From Methyloceanibacter sp. (GTDB taxonomy: Bacteria; Pseudomonadota; Alphaproteobacteria; Rhizobiales; Methyloligellaceae): 41,251 nt of DNA. The notes under the pieces are model-generated. The model made no database searches. It was given only the letters and a program-made list of their open reading frames with translations, and was not told the origin of the DNA. Of this stretch, positions 12,168 through 18,383 are shown piece by piece. Location of the stretch: positions 1 through 41,251 of the forward strand of contig JASJEH010000021.1 in the NCBI GenBank assembly GCA_030064755.1. Reading direction: 5' to 3'. A program made the translations under genes and the position numbers. Within the stretch, counting starts at the first letter, position 1; every line of letters starts with the position of its first letter.

Positions 12168-12518
12168 ATGAAGGCTCGCTCTTCCAAGCAAAAGGGTGAC
12201 CGTTTCGAGCGAGAGCTTGCTGCTAAGCTTTCCAAGGCGAGCGGCTGCGACGCCAAGCGTAACCCCGGCTCTGGCAACCTTGGCGACCATGTCGAAATCC
12301 TGAAGGGCGACGTGCGCTTTCCGCACCCGACGCTCGGCAAGATCAAGATCGAGTGCAAGCACCACAAGCGCCCCATGGCGACGGTGCGCCGCTGGCTGGA
12401 TGACAACGGCTGCGATTGGCTCGTCACCAAAGCCGATTACGAGCGCGACCCAGTGGTTCACATGAGGCTCAGCGAGCTGATTCGCATTCTTGGATACGTG
12501 GAAGGTGAGGCGTCATGA
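12168..12518 (+). CDS. Hjc-like Holliday-junction resolvase / PD-(D/E)XK nuclease
   Basis: 116 residues. The order KQKGDRFERELAAKL (Glu14), RNPGSGNLGD (residues 31-40), KGDVR (Asp48), then KIKIECKHHKRP (Glu62, Lys64) is that of archaeal-type Hjc/VRR-like nucleases. These have a helix with Glu, a Ser-Gly loop, Asp and E-x-K. Such enzymes cut four-way junctions made by recombination or replication. It directly follows a RusA-like remnant, which supports a resolvase role by replacement. A general PD-(D/E)XK nuclease remains possible. Confidence 0.75.
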   Translation: MKARSSKQKGDRFERELAAKLSKASGCDAKRNPGSGNLGDHVEILKGDVRFPHPTLGKIKIECKHHKRPMATVRRWLDDNGCDWLVTKADYERDPVVHMRLSELIRILGYVEGEAS

Positions 12519-12886
12519 AGCGTCAAAGGCTGACCAATGAAGAGCGGGCAGAAATTATAGAGCTTGGCAAGCAGGGAGCCAAGCATCGCGACATAGCGAC
12601 CTGGATAGGATGCTCCTACAACACGGTTGGCTATGTGCTTCGCGAGAGCGGGCTCAAGCGCAAGAGAAGTCAGCTCTGCAAAGTCGATCCGCCCGAAGCG
12701 AAGAGGCTGTACGAGGCCGGAGCGACCATGAATCTCATAGCCGTGAGGTTTGGCGCGACCGAGGCCGCAGTGTCTCGCTGCTTGAAGCGACAAGGCGTCA
12801 AGGCTAGGCCAGCAGGCCGCCGCAAGCCTGCGAAAATCAGCGAACCTTACCTCGTCAGGGTGCCTGTGGTTGGGACGGTGCGATGA
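12515..12886 (+). CDS. Double helix-turn-helix protein
   Basis: 123 residues with two HTH-like units. One is LTNEERAEIIELGKQGAKHR with DIATWIGCSYNTVGYVLRE (about 6-45). The other is PPEAKRLYEAGATMNLIAVR with FGATEAAVSRCLKRQG (about 60-95). Both have the resolvase/transposase-type HTH pattern (E-R-A-E-I-I-E-L, then I-A-x-x-x-G-x-S). A basic C-terminal tail (KARPAGRRKPAK) fits DNA binding. No catalytic domain is present, so it is a regulator or DNA-binding accessory protein. ATGA overlaps on both sides. Confidence 0.7.
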   Translation: MKRQRLTNEERAEIIELGKQGAKHRDIATWIGCSYNTVGYVLRESGLKRKRSQLCKVDPPEAKRLYEAGATMNLIAVRFGATEAAVSRCLKRQGVKARPAGRRKPAKISEPYLVRVPVVGTVR

Positions 12887-13131
12887 GTGTCACACGCTGC
12901 CCGCTGGAGAGCCAGATAGAGCGCAGTCTGCAAGGCGCCGGGATTGCCTTCACCTGGGATGCACCGCTCGATTTCGAGCTTTACGAGGGCATCGGCATAG
13001 AAGTGAAGCGCTTCTATAGCGAGCGCCTGGAGCGACAAATCTCCGATAGGCCGGATGTCATCGTGGTGCAGGGCAAGAAGGCCACGGACTTCTTCTGCAG
13101 GCTGCTCGCTGCGTATGGAGGGGCGAAATGA
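12883..13131 (+). CDS. Small protein with E-x-K nuclease-like core
   Basis: 82 residues: MSVTRCPLESQIERSLQGAG, then LDFELYEGIGIEVKRFYSE and DVIVVQGKKATDFFCRLLAA. The D...EVK pattern on a beta strand (residues about 30-42), with the N-terminal Glu helix, resembles a minimal PD-(D/E)XK core, but the family is not certain. It is embedded in an overlapping chain of DNA-metabolism genes. Confidence 0.55.
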   Translation: MSVTRCPLESQIERSLQGAGIAFTWDAPLDFELYEGIGIEVKRFYSERLERQISDRPDVIVVQGKKATDFFCRLLAAYGGAK

Positions 13132-13691
13132 CCTTCGAGACCTTCTGGCAAGCCTATCCCCGCAAGGTGGGCAAGGGCCATGCGCGCAGGGCTTGGAACA
13201 CAGCCATTAAGAAGGCCGAGCCCGCGTTGCTCATTACCGCCCTCTCTCAGCAAGTCGAGGCGGATTTCCAATTTCGTGAAAAGCAATTCATTCCCCACCC
13301 AGCAACCTGGCTCAACGGCGAACGCTGGCTCGACGAAATCGAGACGGACGAAGTTGCCCAAGCCAGCAGAATGACAAGGGAGGCAATCCTTGGGACAGCC
13401 AGTCTTTCAGAGTCAGAACGCGGGCCTCGACCAACGTCGGGCTGCGATCAGCGAGATCATTTTGGCCACGGTGCAGGCCAACTGGAATCCGCCGGAACAC
13501 CTGAGGAGGGATGGCGAGATGCAAGTGAGAGCGATGGGCGACATGGAGGATACGATTCTCCAATGCCTGCCTGGTTCCCTGACGGTGGAGCAGCTGCGGC
13601 TGTATCTCACCAAGGCGAAGCGCGCGATGCTGACGGAGTTTCAATATTCTCCATGGCCGAAGCCCGCCGCCGTCGCGAAGCTGGTTCGTGA
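13128..13691 (+). CDS. Replication protein O/DnaT-like domain with long overlapping tail
   Basis: The N-terminal 85 residues are a recognisable phage replication domain: TFETFWQAYPRKVGKGHARR, AWNTAIKKA, then QFIPHPATWLNGERWLDE. In phages and DnaT-like proteins this part helps load the replicative helicase at the origin. The reading frame then continues about 100 residues over the start of the next gene with a low-complexity, Gly/Asp-rich sequence. The tail ends FSMAEARRRREAGS. The tail may be real or may be an accident of high GC content. The phage has no helicase or polymerase of its own, so this would be its main link to the host replisome. Confidence 0.7.
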   Translation: MTFETFWQAYPRKVGKGHARRAWNTAIKKAEPALLITALSQQVEADFQFREKQFIPHPATWLNGERWLDEIETDEVAQASRMTREAILGTASLSESERGPRPTSGCDQRDHFGHGAGQLESAGTPEEGWRDASESDGRHGGYDSPMPAWFPDGGAAAAVSHQGEARDADGVSIFSMAEARRRREAGS

Positions 13692-14034
13692 GACATTCGA
13701 TGGCTTCGGCAGAGAGAGGAAGGAACCTGTGCGCGATGTCAAAGAGGACATCGCCGCGCGGCGCAACGCAGTCCTGTCAGAGCCCTTCAATCCCGAGACA
13801 GCCACCCCGACGGAAATCCTGGAGCGTTGGAAGCGTGCCGCCTCAGGCCGCGACTATGCCGACATGAGCGACGGCGAGCTGATGGAGCGATGGGCTGTTT
13901 TTCAGCGCTTCAAGCGCGAAGGCGTTTCCAGTGAAAGCGACAAGCTTCGCGATGCGCTGGAGCCGAGGCTTTTGGCTGCAATGGAAGGCAGAGAGCTTTC
14001 TGTGGCGCAAAAGAAAGGTGCCCGGAGTCAGTGA
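13390..14034 (+). CDS. Conserved phage protein, TTG start
   Basis: 214 residues. The TTG at 13390 is preceded by an almost ideal GGGAGG with seven-base spacing, which decides the start despite the rare codon and the 300-base overlap with the previous gene. The sequence is mostly helical and charged (RRAAISEIILATVQANWN, VEQLRLYLTKAKRAMLTEF, FNPETATPTEILERWKR). No family was recognised. Position after an O-like protein would suit a helicase-loader role, but no Walker motif is present, so this is not claimed. Confidence 0.7.
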   Translation: MGQPVFQSQNAGLDQRRAAISEIILATVQANWNPPEHLRRDGEMQVRAMGDMEDTILQCLPGSLTVEQLRLYLTKAKRAMLTEFQYSPWPKPAAVAKLVRETFDGFGRERKEPVRDVKEDIAARRNAVLSEPFNPETATPTEILERWKRAASGRDYADMSDGELMERWAVFQRFKREGVSSESDKLRDALEPRLLAAMEGRELSVAQKKGARSQ

Positions 14035-14279
14035 TGACAGACCTCCGAGCACCCGATGCGTCGATGGGCAAAACCTATCACATTTCTCACAATGTGCAAG
14101 GCCAATCTATCGATGCTCATGATGTGTCATCCACGGTTACCGCTTCCCGTTACCCAAAAAGCGGAGATGACGACCGGGGCCTTGCCCCAGCCCCCAGGTT
14201 ACGCGCCGCGCGGCCTGGATATACCCGGCAACTATGCCCAAGCCAAACAGGCAGAAGTAGGCGCCAGCAAGAGCGGTAG
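14034..14279 (+). CDS. Possible small protein, 81 aa
   Basis: ATG 14034 overlaps the previous stop (TGATG). The first 50 residues (MTDLRAPDASMGKTYHISHN, SIDAHDVSSTVTASR) look plausible; the rest is Arg/Pro-rich. A second frame (14056-14445) ends in a TGATG overlap with the next gene and may be the coding one instead. From 14280 to 14444 nothing else can be supported. The assignment of this 400-base stretch is open. Confidence 0.35.
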   Translation: MTDLRAPDASMGKTYHISHNVQGQSIDAHDVSSTVTASRYPKSGDDDRGLAPAPRLRAARPGYTRQLCPSQTGRSRRQQER

Positions 14280-14444
14280 CACACCAGCTACGGGATGCGC
14301 GATGGGCCGATGCGTAATAACGGGTGCCGGGGTAAACGGTCGTGGCAGAGCGGACAGTGGCGTAAGCCCAGCAACGGTGCATCCTCTAGCTACGGGGGAT
14401 GAAACGGGGCCAGGGCTGTGTCTAGAGCAAAGGAGAGCGAATTG

Positions 14445-15017
14445 ATGGCTAGAGCAGGCCGCAAGCGCAAAGCCGCCAAGCACATTCCCGTCCAGCGTGA
14501 GCGGGTGGTCAGGGTGCCTGACGATCACGGCACCGATGAGCTGCGCGTTCGCAAGCTGGCGCTCGTCAAGGGTGGCGATCCCGCGAAGAGCACACTCCCC
14601 ATCGATTTGCTCGCCACCTGGCATGGAGTGAAGGGCTGCCCGTGTTCGATTACGAACGAGCAATGGCTTTCAGGGCTGAAATTTCGCGCTCTGGACGGCG
14701 CCGTCTATCCCAAGCGGAAATTGACCGCTGCGCCGCTAGACGGCCTCCAGGGGCGGGAAATCCGGATTGTGGACGAGGATTTCGAGGATAAAGCCGAGAG
14801 CCGCATGAAAACGCTCATTCAGGCTCTCATGCGGGAGGACTTCGCCACCTACCGGGCCGTGCATGGGCTCTGCGTGTCGGATAGGCTGCCTTTGCGGGCA
14901 GAGCAGTGGCTTGCCGGGCGTTTCCCCACGGCGGAGGCTATACTGCACTGGGGCAGGCTGGTGACGGGCCTGGATATCGTGGCGGCGGAGATGGGACTCA
15001 GCAGGAGGGTGGTGTGA
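14445..15017 (+). CDS. Conserved phage protein with basic GRKRK N-terminus
   Basis: 190 residues starting MARAGRKRKAAKHIPVQRER, with AGGAGA nine bases upstream. The N-terminus is a basic, DNA-binding-like tail seen in a family of small alphaproteobacterial phage proteins. The remainder is helical (AESRMKTLIQALMREDFATY, EAILHWGRLVTGLDIVAAEM). An upstream in-frame ATG at 14418 is weaker. Position at the end of the middle operon, shortly before the packaging genes, would suit a late-gene regulator, but this is not demonstrated. Confidence 0.65.
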   Translation: MARAGRKRKAAKHIPVQRERVVRVPDDHGTDELRVRKLALVKGGDPAKSTLPIDLLATWHGVKGCPCSITNEQWLSGLKFRALDGAVYPKRKLTAAPLDGLQGREIRIVDEDFEDKAESRMKTLIQALMREDFATYRAVHGLCVSDRLPLRAEQWLAGRFPTAEAILHWGRLVTGLDIVAAEMGLSRRVV

Positions 15018-15265
15018 GCGACGACGACAAGTTTCGACTGCTAGATGCATTTGCGGAGACGCTTGCACGACCGCCCATTCTTGAATTCTCTGCAAACGAG
15101 GCGTCGGGGTATGATCGACCGGTGGTGTGGGCGGTCTGTCGCGAGAGCGTTCGTGGCAAGCCCCTGAAGCATCCGTCAACTCGCACGCATCAAGCCGTTG
15201 GAATTGCACTGCATGCAGAGCAAATGGACTCCCTCTGCAAATGGTGGGAGGCGCAGCGGAGATGA
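15014..15265 (+). CDS. Small hypothetical protein, 83 aa
   Basis: GTG 15014 overlaps the previous stop (GTGA). The sequence begins with an acidic stretch (SDDDKFRLLDAFAETLARPP) and ends in a Trp/Arg-rich helix (EQMDSLCKWWEAQRR). No family recognised. Coupled by ATGA overlap to the following gene. Confidence 0.6.
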   Translation: MSDDDKFRLLDAFAETLARPPILEFSANEASGYDRPVVWAVCRESVRGKPLKHPSTRTHQAVGIALHAEQMDSLCKWWEAQRR

Positions 15266-15615
15266 GTGAGCGCGACCCTATGGAATTGTGGGGCTTCTTC
15301 AGGCGGCTGTGCGAAGAGTTTAGATCATTGGAGGCGCATGTGGTGGATCGGCTGGCTAAGGTCGAGGCCGATCAGAATCGCATACGTGCGCTGGAGCAGA
15401 TACTCAAAGGCTTGCCGCAGGCTTCTTCGGAGCAGGCCACCACAGAGCCCACAGCGGCGGAATGGGAGGCGATGGCGGATGCGCTAGTGACTGTTTTGCA
15501 GGGTGTGCCAATAACCTCAGAATCGACTGTCTGGGAGAAGCAATGCCGTGTGGTTCTTGATATGCTTAGAGCCCTCAAAGCCCGCAAAACTAAAGCCCAA
15601 AGTCACCAGGATTGA
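15262..15615 (+). CDS. Small coiled-coil protein, 117 aa
   Basis: ATG 15262 overlaps the previous stop (ATGA). Residues about 10-55 form a coiled coil (LEAHVVDRLAKVEADQNRIR, ALEQILKGLPQ), followed by a polar linker and a C-terminal basic helix (LDMLRALKARKTKAQ). No family recognised. Confidence 0.6.
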   Translation: MSERDPMELWGFFRRLCEEFRSLEAHVVDRLAKVEADQNRIRALEQILKGLPQASSEQATTEPTAAEWEAMADALVTVLQGVPITSESTVWEKQCRVVLDMLRALKARKTKAQSHQD

Positions 15616-15623
15616 GGTTGGCT

Positions 15624-15863
15624 GTGGACAGGTGGAGCAAGCTTGCGAAGTCGACGGAGCAGCGGGGCTGTAAGCTTGTCCGTGTGGAGGCGCCGCACTT
15701 CTGGGCTGGCATCATCCTTGATGAAGGCCAGAGATGCATTAAGGCGACGCCAAGCCTCAACTGGACGGTTGGCAAGCATGCTATCGAACTCAGGATGCGC
15801 TTCCTGCAAAGGGATTGGGGTGCCTCTGAGATTATGCCGGATGGCTGGCGGATAACTTTCTGA
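15624..15863 (+). CDS. Small hypothetical protein, 79 aa
   Basis: GTG 15624 is chosen because GAGG lies six bases upstream; a TTG at 15612 overlapping the previous stop is an alternative. The sequence DRWSKLAKSTEQRGCKLVRV, APHFWAGIILDE, IELRMRFLQRDWG shows alternating strands and helices, without a recognised family. Confidence 0.55.
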   Translation: MDRWSKLAKSTEQRGCKLVRVEAPHFWAGIILDEGQRCIKATPSLNWTVGKHAIELRMRFLQRDWGASEIMPDGWRITF

Positions 15864-15882
15864 GCAGGCCCGCGCACGGCGC

Positions 15883-15912
15883 TTGACACAACTTCAGACA
15901 CTTAGCTAGGAT
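15883..15912 (+). promoter_or_regulatory. Candidate promoter for the packaging region
   Basis: A perfect TTGACA at 15883-15888 is followed after 18 bases by TAGGAT (15907-15912), a four-of-six match to the -10 consensus. It lies in a 267-base gap without a gene. An RNA from about 15919 would begin with several hairpins (15931-16087) before the membrane protein and small-terminase genes. Confidence 0.5.
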
Positions 15913-15930
15913 TCGCAGTGAACAATGTAT

Positions 15931-16033
15931 GTGGCGTGAGTTGCGCCACCAGGAATTAGGGCCGTGTGAAGTTTAGGGACTTCGGCCCACTCGATTCCAA
16001 GTCGAGCGCGTTTGCCATTTTCGCCACGCTCCC
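15931..16033 (-). ncRNA. tRNA-Leu-like or hairpin-rich RNA element
   Basis: Read on the minus strand from 16033, GGGAGCGTGGCGAAAATGGC continues into ACGCG and a 5-bp stem, CTCGA/TCGAG (15990-16006), with the seven-base loop CTTGGAA. The D-arm-like and anticodon-arm-like parts closely follow tRNA-Leu. A long variable-arm-like stem, GGGCCG/CGGCCC (15959-15964 with 15983-15988), and a stem with a seven-base loop, GTGGCG/CGCCAC (15931-15949), follow. No T-loop TTC and no 3' acceptor complement to GGGAGCG are seen, and the loop would read UGG, which is not a Leu anticodon. It is therefore a degenerate tRNA or a tRNA-like leader. The stems could equally fold in the plus-strand RNA. Confidence 0.45.
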
Positions 16034-16044
16034 ACTTGACTGGA

Positions 16045-16087
16045 GGAGGCCCGCCCGAAGCGCAGCCAAGCACAAAGGCGGGCCTCC
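16045..16087. repeat. Perfect 11-bp inverted repeat with 21-base loop
   Basis: GGAGGCCCGCC at 16045-16055 and its complement at 16077-16087, loop 16056-16076. No T-run follows, so it is not a standard terminator. Together with the upstream hairpins it makes the leader of the packaging operon highly structured. Arm length and loop length equal those of the repeat at 6459-6501. Confidence 0.75.
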
Positions 16088-16130
16088 GGCCCCAGCCAGC
16101 GGCCAATTGCACAAAGCAACCAAGCAAAAA

Positions 16131-16271
16131 ATGACTTTGGAAACTTGGCTTGCCATTGCGATCATTCTTGCCTCACAAGCATTCTCTGTTTGGGTGCTTT
16201 TTCGCAGAATGAGCATGCTCTACGAGAAAATAACCGGTTATGCTTGGCGCCGAGCGAGGGAGCACGACTAG
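16131..16271 (+). CDS. Small membrane protein, 46 aa
   Basis: ATG 16131. One membrane helix near the N-terminus (TWLAIAIILASQAFSVWVLF), then a basic tail (RRMSMLYEK, AWRRAREHD) that predicts a C-terminus in the cytoplasm. The in-frame extension to 15966 would cross the inverted repeat and is rejected. No clear Shine-Dalgarno. Function unknown. Confidence 0.5.
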   Translation: MTLETWLAIAIILASQAFSVWVLFRRMSMLYEKITGYAWRRAREHD

Positions 16272-16273
16272 CC

Positions 16274-16912
16274 ATGCCAGCAGGACAAGCGGATTGGCAG
16301 CGCATCAAGAATCTCTATTGCAAGGAGGGCTTGAGCCCGCACCGCATTGCCGAGCATCCGGGCATCAAGGGCACGATCAGCAGGCAGGCCATCCTGAAGC
16401 GAGCCAGGAGAGAGAAGTGGCAAGAGCCGTCTGAGCTGGTTACAGCGGATGGTTCCAGCGAGGTTGCAGATGTAACTTCGGAACCGTTTGACGGAACCAC
16501 TCTTCCTGATGGCTTGCTGGATGAATTGCCCAACGCTTATCAGGCCACCGAAGCGCGTCTCTTGAGATTGCTGAGCGCCTACAAGGCCGGGGCTGGCCAC
16601 ACTGTGGCTGCGGCCTTTGCCGGGATAGGCTTGAACACTTCGAAGGCATGGAGAGAGGCTTCGCCCACTTTGGCCAGGGTGATCGATGAAATCGACGCGA
16701 GCCGGGCGACTGAGAGCATCCAGGCCATTCACAAGGCTCAGCAGCGCGGAGATTGGAAGGCCGCAGAGAGGCTCTTGGAGACGAACAGGCTCACCAAGGA
16801 AGACGGTTGGAGCCAGGTCAAACAGCAAGGTGGGTCAAGTTTTGTCGTCCACATCAGCATCCCAAGGGACAGCGAGGCCGTGACGATAGAGGGCGAGGTG
16901 ATCGATCAATGA
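16274..16912 (+). CDS. Terminase small subunit (probable)
   Basis: 212 residues. An N-terminal HTH (WQRIKNLYCKEGLSPHRIAE, GTISRQAILKRARREKW) is the DNA-recognition type of small terminases. The middle (AFAGIGLNTSKAWREASPTL, ARVIDEIDASRATESIQAIH, GDWKAAERLLE) follows the second helical repeat pattern common in these proteins. It would recognise the packaging site and regulate the large subunit. The large subunit is unusually far away (23548), separated by tail-spike and fibre genes. Confidence 0.7.
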   Translation: MPAGQADWQRIKNLYCKEGLSPHRIAEHPGIKGTISRQAILKRARREKWQEPSELVTADGSSEVADVTSEPFDGTTLPDGLLDELPNAYQATEARLLRLLSAYKAGAGHTVAAAFAGIGLNTSKAWREASPTLARVIDEIDASRATESIQAIHKAQQRGDWKAAERLLETNRLTKEDGWSQVKQQGGSSFVVHISIPRDSEAVTIEGEVIDQ

Positions 16913-17238
16913 CGCAGGGCGCTAAGCCATACACTGCAAGACAAGCACTACACGATAAGCTGACAGAGATGGCATATGCATTGCCACTGGACGCTGAGAT
17001 AAGCAGACAGCCGCTGAGCTATTGGCAGAACGCTACCCCGCAAGAACTGCCGCGCAGCGCAACCATTCAAGACGCTGTAGCAGAACAACTAAGAGAAGCT
17101 AGCATAAAGAGCACAGCCGCTGAGACTGGATATAGCCACAAGCAGGTTAGGCAGGCTTTTGAGCAGCAACGTGCGCAACAACAGCAAGCCCATCGCTCTG
17201 CAAAGTCCGGAACCAATTGGCCCTGGCTCAAGCGCTGA
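16909..17238 (+). CDS. Hypothetical protein with HTH-like C-terminal part
   Basis: 109 residues, ATGA overlap with the small terminase gene. The middle (ELPRSATIQDAVAEQLREAS, STAAETGYSHKQVRQAFEQQ) resembles an HTH followed by a Gln-rich stretch. The gene is less GC-rich than its neighbours, which may indicate separate origin. No family recognised. Confidence 0.55.
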   Translation: MTQGAKPYTARQALHDKLTEMAYALPLDAEISRQPLSYWQNATPQELPRSATIQDAVAEQLREASIKSTAAETGYSHKQVRQAFEQQRAQQQQAHRSAKSGTNWPWLKR

Positions 17239-17258
17239 CAGACACAACATCTTGTGCC

Positions 17259-17372
17259 TTTCCTGAGAGTGAATCAGAGCGTCAGACGGGTAGCTAGGGA
17301 TATCAAGGACTTAGCCTTGTCAGAATGCCGCATAATGATAATTATGGGAAATGGCGGTTTCCTGAGAGTGAA
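17259..17372 (+). repeat. Direct repeat TTTCCTGAGAGTGAA, two copies
   Basis: Exact 15-base copies at 17259-17273 and 17358-17372, 99 bases apart (33 codons). They flank a stretch of mixed composition after the 16909 gene in which no gene is well supported. Possible protein-binding sites near the packaging genes, or remnants of a small duplication. Confidence 0.7.
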
Positions 17373-17507
17373 GGCCCCTGGGGTCAAAGCGGCAGGCGGG
17401 GGTGGGGAAGCGGTGCGTCAACCGCCGTATATCCCCCCTTACAAAGTCCCCTGTCTTGGGTTCCGCCCCGCAGAAATCCTAGCTTTTCGAGGTTCCGGAA
17501 TGACTAA
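17325..17507 (+). CDS. Doubtful small protein, 60 aa
   Basis: ATG 17325 to TAA 17505, overlapping the next ATG by eight bases. The sequence (MPHNDNYGKWRFPESEGPWG, then a Pro/Arg-rich tail) has no recognised family and no good Shine-Dalgarno. Listed because it fills an otherwise empty stretch and overlaps the next gene in the style of this genome. Confidence 0.3.
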   Translation: MPHNDNYGKWRFPESEGPWGQSGRRGWGSGASTAVYPPLQSPLSWVPPRRNPSFSRFRND

Positions 17508-17724
17508 GTTCATGGTTTTGCTGTCGATTGAGCTTGATGGAGGCTTTGTTCGCTGTGTTGAGGCGGATGGCTATGAGATCAAGCACAATGGGGACTTGGT
17601 GTTTTCGGATATCATCAATCGGGAGTTCATGAAGAAGGCGATGCTGCCCACGGTGCCTAGCTATGGGCTTGTGGAGGCGTTTGCGGCTGGGTCTTGGTAT
17701 CATGTGAGGCCCGATAGCGCCTAA
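17500..17724 (+). CDS. Small hypothetical protein, 74 aa
   Basis: ATG 17500, starting MTKFMVLLSIELDGGFVRCV, then ADGYEIKHNGDLVFSD and GLVEAFAAGSWYHVRPD. Short beta-rich protein resembling small phage proteins that display 'D-x-F-F' loops. No Shine-Dalgarno is obvious; coupling to the upstream ORF is possible. The in-frame extension to 17254 is not supported. Confidence 0.55.
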   Translation: MTKFMVLLSIELDGGFVRCVEADGYEIKHNGDLVFSDIINREFMKKAMLPTVPSYGLVEAFAAGSWYHVRPDSA

Positions 17725-17820
17725 TTCGCCTACCTCTAGGTGCATTGCCCTGTCATAGGTGGGCTAAATCCCCGTGGTTTTACCAATCTGTGGTAGATTG
17801 AGGCCGGATTGAGAGCATTC

Positions 17821-17849
17821 TTGAGCTTTGGATCGCGCCATGATAGTAT
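17821..17849 (+). promoter_or_regulatory. Candidate promoter upstream of the structural region
   Basis: TTGAGC (17821-17826), 17-base spacer, TAGTAT (17844-17849). The expected RNA start near 17856 gives a short leader to the well-initiated small gene at 17874. Moderate match to sigma-70 consensus in a gap between genes. Confidence 0.4.
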
Positions 17850-17873
17850 GGTGGTGTGAATGGAGGTGACGGC

Positions 17874-18032
17874 ATGCTGGATGGCAAGGGCAAGTCTGTT
17901 GGGTCTCCGGACGGGTGGATCGATCCTTTGCGGAAGGCGAAGGTGGAGCCGCTTGATCCTGTGTATCCCTGGGGGCGGATCGAGGAAGTTTTGCCGCCGG
18001 ATGACGAGCGGTATGAAGAGGAAGAGCGGTAA
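17874..18032 (+). CDS. 52-residue acidic-tail protein
   Basis: ATG 17874 with GGAGG seven bases upstream, one of the best ribosome binding sites in the genome. The peptide is MLDGKGKSVGSPDGWIDPLR, then KVEPLDPVYPWGRIEEVLPP and a very acidic end (DDERYEEEER). No family recognised. Strong initiation and its own promoter suggest substantial expression. It is followed by the structured non-coding element at 18052-18197. Confidence 0.65.
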   Translation: MLDGKGKSVGSPDGWIDPLRKAKVEPLDPVYPWGRIEEVLPPDDERYEEEER

Positions 18033-18051
18033 GTCTGCGCGCGGTAGCGGT

Positions 18052-18197
18052 GTGCTCTTGTTCCACTTCGCCTTGGCTTGCCCCTCAACGATGCGAGCCT
18101 CGGGAGCTTTGGCTCAGGCAAGAGCACTCCGGTGCTGCGGCGACCCGCCTAACCCCGCGAATGTCACCGTACGGTGTGCGAGTAGCGGGGCAGCACC
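18052..18197 (+). ncRNA. Candidate structured RNA
   Basis: The 351 bases from 18033 to 18383 have no convincing gene. Nested complementarity is visible. P0 pairs GTGCTCTTG (18052-18060) with CAAGAGCAC (18119-18127) and encloses GAGCC/GGCTC (18095-18099, 18111-18115). P1 pairs GGTGCTG (18131-18137) with CAGCACC (18191-18197). Inside P1 are GGCG-ACC-CGCC (18139-18149) and P2, CCCCGC (18153-18158) with GCGGGG (18185-18190), which abuts P1. P2 encloses the palindrome CACCGTACGGTG (18165-18176). AGCAC/GTGCT (18122-18136) offers an alternative hairpin that would break both P0 and P1. The downstream terminator would end the RNA near 18309. Confidence 0.55.
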
Positions 18198-18268
18198 TGG
18201 AGACACGAGTGTCATTGTGAGCGGCTCTGCCTGCCACTGAGCGTGCTTGGTGGCGCATCCGCGTCTAG

Positions 18269-18309
18269 GGGCGGTTTTTCGGCCTGTATGGCTTGGAGCC
18301 GCCCTTTTT
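18269..18309 (+). terminator. Probable rho-independent terminator
   Basis: GGGCGG (18269-18274) pairs with CCGCCC (18299-18304), followed by TTTTT. The 24-base loop is long, but an inner GGCT/AGCC pairing shortens it. It would end RNAs from the 17874 gene and the structured element before the tail genes. Confidence 0.55.
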
Positions 18310-18383
18310 CATATCCAACACAGCGTTTCACTTGCAGCGACAGACGCGCCATGTCCGGCGCTGTGTGTTGCATGGAGACATGA

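Noticed and set aside
14232-14663. Minus-strand ORF of 143 codons
   Set aside because: Antisense to the start of a good gene at 14445 and lacking any start signal; typical open antisense frame at high GC.
18013-18240. Plus-strand ORF continuing after the 17874 gene
   Set aside because: Its codons lie over the nested stems of 18052-18197, and the translation has no plausible fold. RNA structure explains the region better.
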